A stretch of DNA of 64,000 nt from the NCBI RefSeq assembly GCF_964031045.1, contig NZ_OZ034994.1, positions 124,001 through 188,000 on the forward strand. The letters are read 5' to 3'. Below are positions 42,238 through 53,370 of the stretch, piece by piece; positions within the stretch are counted from its first letter, which is position 1, and each line of letters opens with the position of its first letter. The notes beneath the pieces are model-generated. The model made no database searches. It was not told where the DNA came from and was given only the letters and a program-made list of their open reading frames with translations. The position numbers and the translations under genes are program-made. Origin of the DNA: Spiroplasma endosymbiont of Aspidapion aeneum. Lineage in GTDB: Bacteria > Bacillota_I > Bacilli_A > Mycoplasmatales > Mycoplasmataceae.

Positions 42238-43962
42238 ATGGCTAATGTAAAAATTATTCCTCTAGGAGGACAAGATGAAAGGGGAAAAAACTCTTTTATA
42301 CTTTGTGTAGATGAGGACCTATATGTATTTGATATGGGACTTAAATTGCCTGAATCTTCAATACTTGGAGTTGATGTAATTATTTCAAATTATGATTTTT
42401 TATACAAAAACGCTGATAAAATAAAGGGTATTTTTATCTCGAATGGAAGTACATATAACGCTGGTGGGTTGCAATATTTTCTGAGAAAAGTGAGCGCACC
42501 TATATATTGTAACGAGTTTACAGAAATTATCCTTAGGCACAAGAATATTAAAATTAGATTAGAGCACCAAAATTCTAATATAAATATAATCAAGGATGGC
42601 GACATTGTAGAATTTGCTAATTTAAAAATTGACGTGTTTAAATCAACAGCAAGTTTTCCAAATTCCTTAAATTATGCAATTTATACTCCTGAAGGCTTAG
42701 TTGTGTATTTGAGTGACTTTATATATGATGGGGAGGAAAAGGATTTCTTTTCACCTAATTTTTCTCACATTCAAAAAATTGCGAGCGATGGGGTAAGTTT
42801 ACTTTTGATAGATTCTGAGTATGCATCAAGACAAGGGTTTACATCTCCAAATCATAAACTAGATAAGTATCTTCCAAATATTATTAGAGAGAAAAAAAGA
42901 AGAGCACTATTTGCAATTTTTGAAGAGGATATATTTAACTTATATGCAATTGTTAAAGAGGCAATAGCGACTAATAAAAAAATTTGTCTATACGGAAACT
43001 TATTAAATCAAATTTCTGATATTGTTATTGAAAAATCTGGTTTAGATAAAAACGCATTTATTTCACCTGCAGAATATAGAGAATCTGATAATGCAACTTT
43101 AATAATAGCTGCATCAGGTGATCTTTTATATGCTAAATTAACAAAAATAGCTGTAGGAAATGATGAATTTATTAAATTAAAGGAAAGTGACATCGTTATT
43201 CTAGCGACACCACCAGCTCCCGGTGTTGAAAGAAGACATGCAGATACTCTTGATGAATTATCAAGAACAAGTGCTAAAATCATTTCCTTATCTGATCGTA
43301 ATTTATGATCAATGAGAGCAAGTTATGAAGATGTTAAACTTGCTATAAGTATGATATCTCCTAAAAAAGTTATTCCAATCAAAGGATTATATAAGGATTT
43401 TGTTGCAACAAAAAGAGCAGCTATTGAATGTGGTCTAACAGATTATGATATTCTTATTCTTGAAAATGGGGATGCACTTACATTTAAAAAAGGACCAGAG
43501 TTGGGGATATTAAAAGAAACACTAAAAATTGATGATATATTCGTAGATGGTGTTGGTATTGGAGATTTAAGCGATACAATACTATATGAAAGAAAAATGC
43601 TTGGTACCGATGGCGTTGTTATAATTGGTGTTAACGTTGATTATAATACTAAGCTGCCAGTATCGCTTGTTGATACACAAATGCGAGGAATTACTAGTAT
43701 TAATGATGATGGAATATTGATTAATTTAATACAAGAAATTTTATTAGAATCTCTTGCAAAATATGCGGCAGCATATAAAGAGTCAAAAGAGTACAATCTT
43801 AATTTTATTAAAAAAGATATTTTATCAAAAATAAAAGGATTATTAAAAAAAGAAATTAGAAAGCAACCAATTGTTTTGTTAATTGTAAACGAACTTAGAT
43901 CACCAAATATTACATCTAGAATAAGTAAGCAAACAGCTGTTAATATTGTTGATGATAAATAA
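42238..43962 (+). CDS. RNase J-like paralogue without catalytic metal ligands
   Basis: A 574-residue homologue of rnjA over its full length (same start IIPLGGQDERGKNSF, same order of domains, LPESSILGVDVIIS, KKVIPIKG, C-terminal domain). The metal motif HGHEDH is replaced by NGSTYN (residues 69-74). Other ligands have also gone: HSIPD reads ASFPN, STGDFKFD reads LSDFIYD, SGHAS reads SMRAS and PMHGEY reads PIKGLY. It should not be a nuclease by the known mechanism. In Firmicutes RNase J1 and J2 form a complex in which J2 contributes little activity; this would be an extreme version of J2. One TGA (LWSMRAS) is Trp. Start follows GAAAGGAAAT. Confidence 0.92.
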
Positions 43963-44244
43963 ATTTATGTTGCCATAATACAAATCACGAAATATAAATA
44001 TTAATATATTGTTATTATTCTCTTAGTAATATATTTTATTAGATGTTAACGTATTTTAATTTATAAAAAAATTCATAACTTGAAATAGTCAAAAACTAAA
44101 TAGATACTTAATGTAACTTTAAATATAATACTTCATTAATTAGAGATAGGAAAATGTAATTATTAAATATAAAATACTACAAACACAATATAAAACTCCT
44201 TAAAATGGTGTAAAATAATAGTAATATACTTTGTGGAGATATAA
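43963..44244. other. AT-rich intergenic stretch before ftsK
   Basis: About 280 bases with stops in all frames; the ftsK promoter presumably lies near TGTAAAATAATAGTAAT at 44209. No gene or repeat recognised. Confidence 0.5.
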
Positions 44245-47200
44245 ATGGGCAATATTGATATAGATATAAACGATATTAATAAAAGTTTAAAAAATGATAC
44301 TCGAACAATTGCTCTTGAAATACAAAAAACCAAAAAAAAACCAAATAGTAATTTCTTTATTATATTCGGAATTGTTATGTTTTTTTTAACAATCGTTAGT
44401 ATTTCTAGAATTACAATCGTCGGTCAAGCTTTAGACGATTTTTTGTTTTCTTTACCATTTGGATGATTAAAATACTTTATATATTTAATTTTGATAATAC
44501 TTAATATTTCAATATTTTTTGGTGTAAAATTTTATTTTAAAAAAAGATTTATTGCTATGATTTTTTCTGTTTTTGTAGTATTTTGCTGAAATATAACATC
44601 TATTCTAATTATTGTAGCATGAGGAACAAAGAACAAGGATTTTGTTATAGGTAGTGCCTATTCAAGTGAGAGTTTTAATTATATTATTAATAGTTATTGT
44701 AATTATTGGAAGAACCATTCTCTATGAGATAATTATAGTGGAAAATGATGAATAACAAGGTTTAATACATATTCTAATGCATATGCAGGTGGAGGTATCA
44801 TTGGAGCGTTTTGTTCTGGAATTGCATGTTATTCTTCTATTTTTGGAAATCTTTTTTTCTCACTTTTCTTTTTATTTATTGTATTGTGCTGGATTTTAAC
44901 TGGTGATGCATTTTTTCTACTTAAAAAGAAAAAATATCGTCGTGGAAGAGCTTTGAGAATTTTATCTTTAACTAAAGATAAAAAAAATAACAAAAAAAAT
45001 AACAAAAAAAACAGAATATTAAATTTTGTAAATATTTATGGTAATAACGATGGCGCAAAAGCAGAGGTTTATCAATCTCGGATGGATTATGACTTAACAA
45101 TAGAAATGCCTAGACATTTATTTAGAGAGAAGGAGAAATATTTTGATGAAGAACATACACCAGAAATGTATGCTAATGGTGAAAATATATCTAATATTCG
45201 TCAAAAAGTAGATGTAAACAGCGAAATTTATGAATCACCATTTTTTAAATATGGTGACCGCGGTTATGCTAATATTAATTCGGATATTGATATAAATATT
45301 AATAACCCCAATGTAAACTTAAGAAATCGTCAAAACCAGGGTTTTATTAATTTTGATGATAGTAGAGTTTTTGCACAAGAAGATAACTTTATAAAAAAAT
45401 CAAAAGAGTCAGAAATTCAGAATGAAAATGCAAATTTTCATAATATACCAGAATTAAATCAAATCAATTTTAACAAAAATAATAAAAAACAATTTTATGT
45501 GCCAAGAAGACAAACCAATTCAGATTTTTCACATCATTCAAATAATGAATCAGAAACCATAAGTTATGATATTCTCAAAAAAAGGGATGAATTAAGTCGC
45601 CAAGCAGAGCTTAAACCATTTGGAAATAAATCACATCCGGATAAAAATACCATAACTCAAGTAACACTTGATAGTTACGAGGAAAGAGAAGGTGATTTAT
45701 TTATTAATACAAGTTCTTCTGTTGAAGAGTTTGTTAAGACTAATCGCGGTGATTTAGATGATGAATATATAGATATTAGAGATGTTCAAAAAAAATATTT
45801 TAAAGAAGATAATTCTAAAAAATTAAGTGTTCAAAAAAAATATGTAATAGCTACTAATTATTCATTACCACAAAATTCTATTTTAAGGAATACAATTGTA
45901 GATAATTCTACACTTGAGTCTGCAAAAATTTATGCAAGACGCCAAGCGGAATCTATTAACACTTTGTTTATAAAATCTAAAACTGATGCTAAGATTACAA
46001 ATATTCTCATTGGTCCTAGTGTTGTAAAGCTTGAGGTTTCTGTTGGAGAAACTGGAAGAGTAAAAGATGTTCTTAAATTGGAGAATGACATTAAATACTC
46101 TTTAGCAACAAATAATGTAATTATTCAGGCTCCGGTGGAGGGAAAAGAGGCCGTCGGAATAGAATTTCCATCTAATGTAATTTTGCCAGTTACCTTTAAA
46201 GAGGCAATGGAAAAAATTCCATCAAATAAAAGCTTTGTTAAATTAACTTTTCCAATTGGAAAGGGTGTTGATAACAAATGAGTTTTTGCACAATTAGAAC
46301 AAACACCTCATATTCTAATTGCAGGTTCAACCGGAAGTGGTAAATCTGTTATGGTCAATTCTATGATTTGCGCTTTTCTAATGCATGCAAAACCTCACGA
46401 AGTTAAATTTTTAATGATAGACCCTAAAAGAGTAGAGTTGGCATATTATGAAAATATTCCACATCTTTTAACACCTGTTATTAGTGATATGTCATTAGCT
46501 GCAAATGCACTTAGTTCAGCTGTTGATGAAATGGAGAGAAGATATTCATTGTTTAATGAAAAAAATGTTAAGCACATTGAGCAGTATAATAGTGTTACTT
46601 CTGAAAGGACAAAAAAACTACCATACATTGTTATTGTGGTTGATGAGCTAGCAGACCTTATGATGTCTGGGGCAAAAAAAGAGGTTGAATCTTCAATTCA
46701 GAGACTAACACAAATGGCGAGAGCTTGTGGTATGCATTTAATAATTGCAACACAAAGACCATCGGTTGATGTTATTACTGGAATAATTAAGTCCAATATA
46801 CCTTCAAGGATCTCATTTTCAGTTTCTTCTTCTGTAGATTCAAGAACAATACTTGATCGTACCGGGGGTGAATCGCTAAATGGTAAAGGGGATATGCTTT
46901 ATGATATTAATGGAATTTATGGATTTAGTAGAGCGCAAGGGTGTTATATAACAGATGATGAGATTAAAAGTATTGTTGATCATACAAAGAATCAGGCAAG
47001 CCCTGTTTATGATGAAAGTTTTTTAAGTCCTCCGAAAGGAAATTCTAGTTTAGGTAATAAACATTCATCAACTGATTATTCAAAGGACCCATTATTTAAA
47101 GAGGTATTAAATTATGTTATCAATCAAGAAGCAACATCTACTTCAGATATTCAGAGAAGATTCAAAATAGGCTATAATAAAGCGGCGTCTTTTATAGATA

Positions 47201-47274
47201 TATTTTATGATGATGGTCTTGTGGGAGAAATTGGATCAGGAGCAAATCAAAAAAGAAAAGTGTTAGTGAAATAA
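44245..47274 (+). CDS. ftsK: DNA translocase FtsK/SpoIIIE
   Basis: A 1009-residue membrane-anchored translocase that moves chromosome ends through the division site. N-terminal part (about 1-250) has four hydrophobic spans. A long polar linker rich in Asn, Asp and Lys follows (about 250-540). The motor starts with TNYSLPQNSIL; Walker A is AGSTGSGKS and Walker B IVVDELADLMM, with IATQRPSVDVITGIIKSNIPSRI typical of FtsK. The C-terminal gamma domain (EVLNYVINQEATSTSDIQRRFKIGYNKAA) reads polar DNA sequences. Many TGA Trp codons fragment it under the standard code. Linker length is poorly conserved in the family. Confidence 0.96.
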
Positions 47275-47540
47275 TAGTAAGTATCTCATATGTGAAAAAT
47301 TTTAAGGAATTTATTTTAGATAATGATAAAAATATTACAAATTAATATAACATTATTAACCATTACCAAATTCCATTTTTTAATAAAATTTATATCTAAT
47401 AATTATTTATTTCTAACCCCCTTTTAATTCATAAAAATTTTTAAAATATAATTTTAATATGGAATAGATATTTTGAAATAGGTTAACAATGACAACAAAT
47501 TTGTATATTTTTATGATATAATAAATTTGGAGATTATGTT

Positions 47541-48608
47541 ATGTTAAATATATTTGACTTTACCAATGAAATGCTAAAAGAGTATTTAATTAAAAATGAT
47601 TTTAAACCTTTTGCAGCAGATCAAATTTTTGATTGAGTGTATAAGAAATGAGAATTAGATTTCAATAATATGTTAAATTTAAGCAAGAAATTAAGAGAAC
47701 ATTTATCTAATAATTTTGAAGTTCAGATCTTAAGTACATTAAAAAGTGAAGTATCTATTGACAAAACAATTAAGAACCTAAATCTACTAACTGATAAAAA
47801 AACAATAGAAACAGTTTTAATGCAACAAGAATATGGAAGATCTATATGTGTGACAACCCAGGTTGGTTGTAAAATGAGTTGCACATTTTGTGCATCAGGT
47901 TTAATAAAAACTGAGAGAAATCTAACAACAGGAGAAATAGTTTCGCAAGTTTATGCAATGAATTTAGATTTGAGAAAAAAATTTGCCCAAAATCCAATTG
48001 ATGAAAATAAATCTGTTAGTCACATTGTAATTATGGGTATTGGAGAACCATTTGATAATTTTGAGAACGTAATAAACTTTATTAAAATTGTGAATGATCC
48101 GAAAGCTTTGGATATTGGAATTCGCCATATTACAGTTTCAACTTGTGGAATTGTTCCAAAAATATTTGAGTTTGCCAACCTTAATATGCAAGTAAACTTA
48201 GCAATATCTCTACACGCGCCAAATAATTACATACGAAATAAACTTATGCCAATTAATAAGGTTTATCCAATTGAAAAACTTATAGAAGCAATTAACTATT
48301 ATATTGATAAAACAAATCGCAGAGTGACGATTGAATATATATTGATAGAAGGAATTAATGATTCTATAGACAATGCTATTGAGTTATCAAATATCATTAA
48401 AGGTATAAATTGTTATGTAAATCTCATCCCATATAATATGGTATTGGAAAATAGTTATAAAAAATCAAGAAATATCTTAGAATTTTATAACACCTTAAAA
48501 AGTAAAAAAATCAACGTTGTGATCAGAAAAGAATATGGTTCTGATATCAATGCTGCATGTGGTCAGCTAAGAGCGAAACAAGAAGGAGTATTAGTTGATG
48601 AAATTTAG
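47541..48608 (+). CDS. rlmN: Dual-specificity 23S rRNA/tRNA adenine-2 methyltransferase RlmN
   Basis: A 355-residue radical-SAM enzyme that makes m2A2503 in 23S rRNA and m2A37 in some tRNAs. The radical-SAM cluster motif is CKMSCTFC, preceded by RSICVTTQVG. Other signatures: MGIGEPFDNFENV, VSTCGIVP with the methyl-carrier region, SLHAPNNYIRNKLMPIN and the final DINAACGQLR with the catalytic Cys. Three TGA Trp codons in the first 40 residues hide its N-terminus under the standard code. It overlaps prpC by 11 bases. Confidence 0.96.
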
Positions 48609-49359
48609 TTTTACAAAGATCACAGATATTGGAAATTATCGAAAACAAAACCAAGACAATTTAGAGTTTTATACAAATAAAAATGATGATGCTTTGGCGA
48701 TAGTTTGTGATGGTATGGGTGGACATGCAAAGGGCGAAATTGCTTCAAAAATAGCTGTTGAAAATTTTGGAAAAATATTTAAAAAATCATCATTTACTGG
48801 ATTGACAAAAAATGAAATTAACAGATGATTAAGAGCGACAATAAGCGAAGTCCTCAATGATATGGTTGATTACGCCAATTTACACCCACAAACAAAAGAT
48901 ATGGGTACAACCCTAACTGCTGTTTTGTTTACTGGTGGTTTTGCTTATGTGGTAAATATAGGTGATTCTAGGACATATAAATTAGTTGAAGATCGATTAT
49001 ATCAAGTAACCCAAGATCAAAATCTAATGAATTCAACAACCCCAGATGAAAAGGAAGATATTAAAATGTCTGGTTTGTACGGTTATACAAATGATGTTAC
49101 TTTTTGAAAAGTATTAACGTCTGCTCTTGGACCAAATAAAACATTAAAAATAGATACATATTTTATTGACCAGCCATATGGTTTGTATATGCTAACCACT
49201 GATGGTGTTCACGATTATATAGATGATAAGATAGCATTGGTCACATTAAAAAATGATACAATTAAATTGAAAGAAAAAGCAAAAATGTTGGTAGAAGATG
49301 CAAAGGATAACGGTTCCACAGATAACCTTTCTATTCTAATGGTCAATGTTACTAATTAA
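48598..49359 (+). CDS. prpC: PP2C-type Ser/Thr protein phosphatase
   Basis: A 253-residue metal-dependent phosphatase. Motifs: TDIGNYRKQNQDN, IVCDGMGGHAKGE, MGTTLTAVLF, VVNIGDSRTYK, LTTDGVHDYID and STDNLSILMV, matching PrpC/Stp1 of Firmicutes. It removes phosphates placed by the kinase encoded next. ATG at 48598 preferred (AAGGAGTATTAG upstream); it lies inside the rlmN end. TGA codons in NRWLRAT and TFWKVL are Trp. Confidence 0.95.
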
Positions 49360-49382
49360 AATTAAAACATTTGGGGAAAAAA

Positions 49383-50507
49383 ATGGAAGATGTAAAACAA
49401 AATGATAAAACTAAAAAACCTATTATTACTAATACACAAGATGAATTGTTACCTGGAACATTAATTTTTGATGGTAAATATAGAATCTTGGGAAAAATCG
49501 GTGATGGTGGTATGGCCACAGTTTACAAGGCTGTAAGAAATATTGACAATGAAATCGTTGCAATAAAATTGAATAAAGCGAATTTTAGAACAGAGAGAGA
49601 GTATGAAAGTTTTGTTTCTAATTTTAGAAACGAAGTTAACAACATTGCATCTTTAAACAATCTTTCAAAATACGTTATTAAATTGTATGATTGGGATGTT
49701 AATAAAAATTCAATGTGACTTATTGTTCTTGAATATGTTGGTGGTGGAACACTAAATGATTTACTAAAGGGTTTAAGTGTATTCTCATTAAAAGAAATGC
49801 AATATTATTTTGGCCAAATAATTGATGCATTAATCGTGGCACATAAAAATGGTATTATTCATAGAGATATAAAACCTGAGAATATTTTTCTAACAGAAAT
49901 TGGAGAAGTTCGTCTAGGGGATTTTGGTATATCATTTACTAGTGAAAATTCAAAGGAAGCAAAAAAGAAAATAGGGACTCCAAAATTTATGCCCCCAGAA
50001 TTGATATCAAATGCAAGTGCCTCAAAGCAAAGTGATATTTATTCATTAGGTGTTGTTATGTATATTGCAGCAACTGGTACAGCTCCATTTGTAACTTCAA
50101 AAACTAGTGAGAAGGGTCGTGAAGATCTTTTTATAAAACATGTATCGCAATCTCCTATTAGACCTTCGAGTGTTAATCCTGATATACCGAATAAATTATC
50201 AAATTTAATTCTAAAAATGATAGAAAAATCTCCTAATGATAGACCAGCAAGCATGGAATATGTATATCGCGAGTTAATGTCGCCAGATGTAAACCTGACT
50301 GCTAAATTATATCATTACAAAGGAAGAAGAAAATTCTTTTTAGACCAGACAGAACCAAAACAAAAATGAAAAAGTCAGAGAGCAATTGGTTATAGCGAAT
50401 CTAGGCCATACTATTTAAGATTTAGATTTATAATTTTATGATTTGGCATATTTTTTCTTACATTTTCATTTTTAATTTTAGCATTAGTTTTTGCGGTTAT
50501 TAAATAA
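49383..50507 (+). CDS. prkC: PrkC-like serine/threonine kinase without PASTA domains
   Basis: A 374-residue eukaryotic-type kinase. Glycine loop GKIGDGGMATVYKA, catalytic lysine VAIKLNK, HRDIKPENI, DFGISF, then GTPKFMPPEL and SDIYSLGVVMY: all invariant residues are present, so it should be active. One hydrophobic span near the C-terminus (FIILWFGIFFLTFSFLILALVFAVI) anchors it; only one residue or so follows, so the extracellular PASTA repeats of typical PrkC are absent, in line with the lack of a cell wall. ATG at 49383 has GGGGA upstream; TTG at 49371 is the alternative. Stop overlaps the rsgA start. Confidence 0.95.
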
Positions 50508-51397
50508 TGATCGAAAATTGTTTAGTAATAAAAAAAATCGGAAAGCATATATATGCATGAAAAAATAATACTATGATTAAGTGCATTGAAAAAGGAAAAG
50601 ATAAGTTTAAAAATATTAGAATAGAATTGGGAGACTACTTAGATGTCAAAAAAATAGATAACTCTGAATATTTTCTCATCGAAGGAATAAGAGATCGAAG
50701 AAATTTATTTTACAGACCAAGAATTGCAAATGTAGACCAAGTATTTATTATTGTTGCTTTAAAACAGCCAAATTTAAACACATTAATCCTTAATCGATAT
50801 ATATTATTATGTAAAACTATGGATGTAATATTAATTTTGTGTTTCACAAAGACAGATTTAGATGATAATAAAGAAAAAATATCTATTGCTAAATGTTATG
50901 AAAAGCTAGGTTATAAGTGTTTATTTATAAGTAATAAGAATGATAAATTTTTTTCAACTGATTTTAATAATATGTTCAAAAATAAAATAACTTTATTTTC
51001 TGGACAATCAGGAAGTGGGAAATCAACATTAATAAATAGAATAGGGAATAATCTAAATATTAGAACACAAGATATATCTAAATATTTAGATAGCGGAAAG
51101 CATACAACAACAAATAGTGAGCTCTATTATTTAAATAATGGATACATAGCAGATACTCCTGGTTTTTCAAAATTTCAATATGATAAGATTTTTCCTATTG
51201 ATATTGCAAGATCATTAAAAATATTTTTAAATTTGTATTGTAAGTTTAATGATTGTTTACATATCAATAACACAATAGAGTGTGGAGTTATAAAGTTTTT
51301 TAATGATAACATAGATTTATATTTTTATAAAAAAGATTATGATAGAATCATATCAGAATTAATTTTACAAACTAAAAACAGGGGGGATTATGGATAA
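50507..51397 (+). CDS. rsgA: Ribosome small-subunit GTPase RsgA
   Basis: A 296-residue circularly permuted GTPase that aids late 30S assembly. Order of motifs is G4 (FTKTDL), then G1 (GQSGSGKST), then G3 (DTPGFS), the hallmark permutation. The N-terminal OB fold is about 1-75. The C-terminal zinc site uses C, C, H, C in YCKFNDCLHINNTIECG. The kinase gene upstream overlaps by one base; this coupling (prpC-prkC-rsgA-rpe-thiN) is the standard Firmicutes order. Confidence 0.95.
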
Positions 51398-52049
51398 TAT
51401 TGCGTGTAGTATATTAAAAGCCAATTTCTTAAATCTTAAGGAAACCTTAAACACTCTAAAAGATTCTATGATTCGTTGAATCCACTATGATGTTATGGAT
51501 AATCATTTTGTTCCCAATTTAAGTTTTGGTCCATGAATATTGGAAAATATCTCCAACAATTTTGATTTTTTTTTAGATGTTCACCTTATGGTTAAAATAG
51601 AGGGGGATATAGAATCTTATTTATGTAAATATTTAATTAAAAATGTAAAACAAATATCTATCCATATTGAATCCTTAAATCATCAACAAATTTTGCAAAC
51701 TATTTCTCTTTGCAATAAAAATAACATTTTGCTTTCGCTTGCTATAAATCCAAATACTCCAATAAATACATTATTTCCCTATATTAATGACTTAAATAAT
51801 ATTTTGATTATGTCTGTAGAGCCTGGATTTGGAGGGCAAAAATTTAATAAAATTGTTTGTGAAAAAATCAAAAAATTATGCAAAATGAGAAAAGAATGTA
51901 ATTACAAATATAAATTGCAGGTAGATGGAGGGGTAAACGGAGAAAATATAGCAAATATATTTTCACTCGGAGTTGACTGGGTTGTTGTTGGAAGTTGATT
52001 CACTGATAATATTTTACAAATTAAAGATAAGGTGAAATCTATTGGATAA
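51390..52049 (+). CDS. rpe: Ribulose-phosphate 3-epimerase
   Basis: A 219-residue TIM-barrel enzyme interconverting ribulose-5-phosphate and xylulose-5-phosphate. Motifs: ACSILKANF, HYDVMDNHFVPNLSFGPW, LDVHLMV, MSVEPGFGGQKF, and QVDGGVNGENI. TGA codons (IRWIHYD, FGPWILEN, GSWFTDN) are Trp. ATG overlaps rsgA by eight bases, thiN TTG overlaps the stop by eight bases. Confidence 0.95.
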
Positions 52050-52647
52050 AAAAGCACTAATTGTTTTGAGTAAAACAAACATAGATTTAAAAAAATTTGA
52101 ATTTGATATGATAATAGGCGTAGAATCTGGATGTATTTCTATTATAGACCAAGGATTAGAATTAAATCACTCAATCAGTGATTTTGATCACGTTGAACCA
52201 AATGATTTGGAGCGTATTAAAAAAATGTCTCATAATCATATTCAATTAAATAAAGAAAAAGATGTAATAGATGGTTGAGCATCTGCTGAGCTGGCAATCA
52301 AAAACGGAGCTGACTTTATAAAATTTATATTCACAAATAATAATAGAATTGATATGATTTTTTCAATAATTGATTTATTAAGAAATTTTAATTGTGAATT
52401 TGAGTCTGAAAATTCTCGAGTATATTTTATTAAAAATAGTGTAACCTTAAATTTTAATGACCATAAGCAATATAGATATGTTTCTATTTTATTATTAAGC
52501 GACAGTAATTTAAAAATAAAAGGACTTAGATATGAAACAGATAGGTATTTCAAAAAATTTACATCACAACTAATATCAAATAGCTTCAATAAATGTGATG
52601 GACATATAGAGTGTGATAGGGAATTTGTGATAATACTCAACAAATAA
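52042..52647 (+). CDS. thiN: Thiamine pyrophosphokinase-like protein, degenerate motifs
   Basis: A 201-residue ThiN-like protein. It should convert thiamine to thiamine diphosphate with ATP. The first-domain landmarks are altered: IGVESGC replaces the usual ADGGA, SDFDHVEPND replaces GDFDSV, and KDVID replaces KDxTD, yet the order and spacing fit. Some catalytic acid positions differ, so activity is not certain. Start is TTG within the rpe end; TGA in DGWASAEL is Trp. Last gene of the overlapping run. Confidence 0.75.
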
Positions 52648-52658
52648 TAAAAATTAAT

Positions 52659-52802
52659 CTAAAATGTTAAAATAAGACACGGCAATCATTTTTTAATAAT
52701 ACCTATCATTTCTTCTAAATGCATTATCATTTGATATTTTACATAATTTAAACGATTTATAAACTCTTCAAATCTATTATAATATATTGTTTTGTTAAAC
52801 AT
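52659..52802 (-). CDS. Possible small protein (47 aa)
   Basis: An open frame MFNKTIYYNRFEEFINRLNY... of 47 residues read through one TGA Trp. It is helical and hydrophilic in its first half and ends with LPCLILTF. There is no good Shine-Dalgarno and no family match by eye; it may be spurious. Confidence 0.25.
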
Positions 52803-53083
52803 TTTTAGAGTTTTAGCAAATAATTATTTTAAAGATTATAATAAATATTAAATGTATAAATTTTTTTATTATTATACCCATCGAATGGTAAATAAACTTT
52901 CTCACAAATAAATATTATTTAATTAAATTATCTTGTACAAATTTGTGCCTTCTAAAAAATATTCATAATTATTAGTTATACCACTACATTTGAAATTTTA
53001 TAATTAGCTTTTACCAAGTTGTCATTAAAAATTATGTGTAATTTTATAGTAAAATCATAAAGAAAGCAAACCAAATCTAGATA

Positions 53084-53135
53084 AAATCCTATTTGTTGTA
53101 GTGAATTTTAGGTACCCTTATTATAAATAGGATTT
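53084..53135. repeat. Inverted repeat with 11-bp arms
   Basis: AAATCCTATTT at 53084-53094 pairs with AAATAGGATTT at 53125-53135; the loop is 30 bases. No T run follows, so it is not a typical terminator. Confidence 0.5.
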
Positions 53136-53142
53136 AGTCCAC

Positions 53143-53154
53143 TTCCCTTATGTT
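53143..53154 (-). repeat. Short match to the IS terminal repeat
   Basis: CTTCCCTTATG matches 11 bases of the IS3-like end at 36021-36045 / 37468-37492, in the orientation of a right end. The adjoining bases (TTAGTCCA) differ from the IS repeat, so a related but distinct element end is possible. Confidence 0.35.
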
Positions 53155-53291
53155 ATTTTGTTATATTAAATTAATTAAACTTATCTTTTTATTCTAAAAT
53201 ATATACCAATTATGTCTTATATATATTCTAAGTTTTATGCTTCTTAATTTTGAAATATTTTACATTTATTTTTATCATCAATTTTTCATTC

Positions 53292-53321
53292 AAAAAAAAC
53301 TGGATGTGTTTTCATCCAGTA
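53292..53321 (-). terminator. Terminator after guaC
   Basis: On the minus strand: arms TACTGGATG and CATCCAGTT with a six-base loop, followed by a run of T (A run on plus), 50 bases after the guaC stop. Confidence 0.85.
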
Positions 53322-53370
53322 TATTTATTACATCCTTTATAAGTAGGAATAAGGTTGATAAATTATTTTA

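Larger units (their letters stand above)
52648..53370. other. 720-base intergenic region with a hairpin and an IS-end relic
   Basis: A long non-coding stretch between thiN (plus) and guaC (minus, convergent). It contains a possible 47-codon minus-strand frame (52659-52802), a long-looped hairpin near 53084-53135, an 11-base match to the IS terminal repeat near 53143, and the guaC terminator. The rest is AT-rich without recognised content. Confidence 0.6.
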
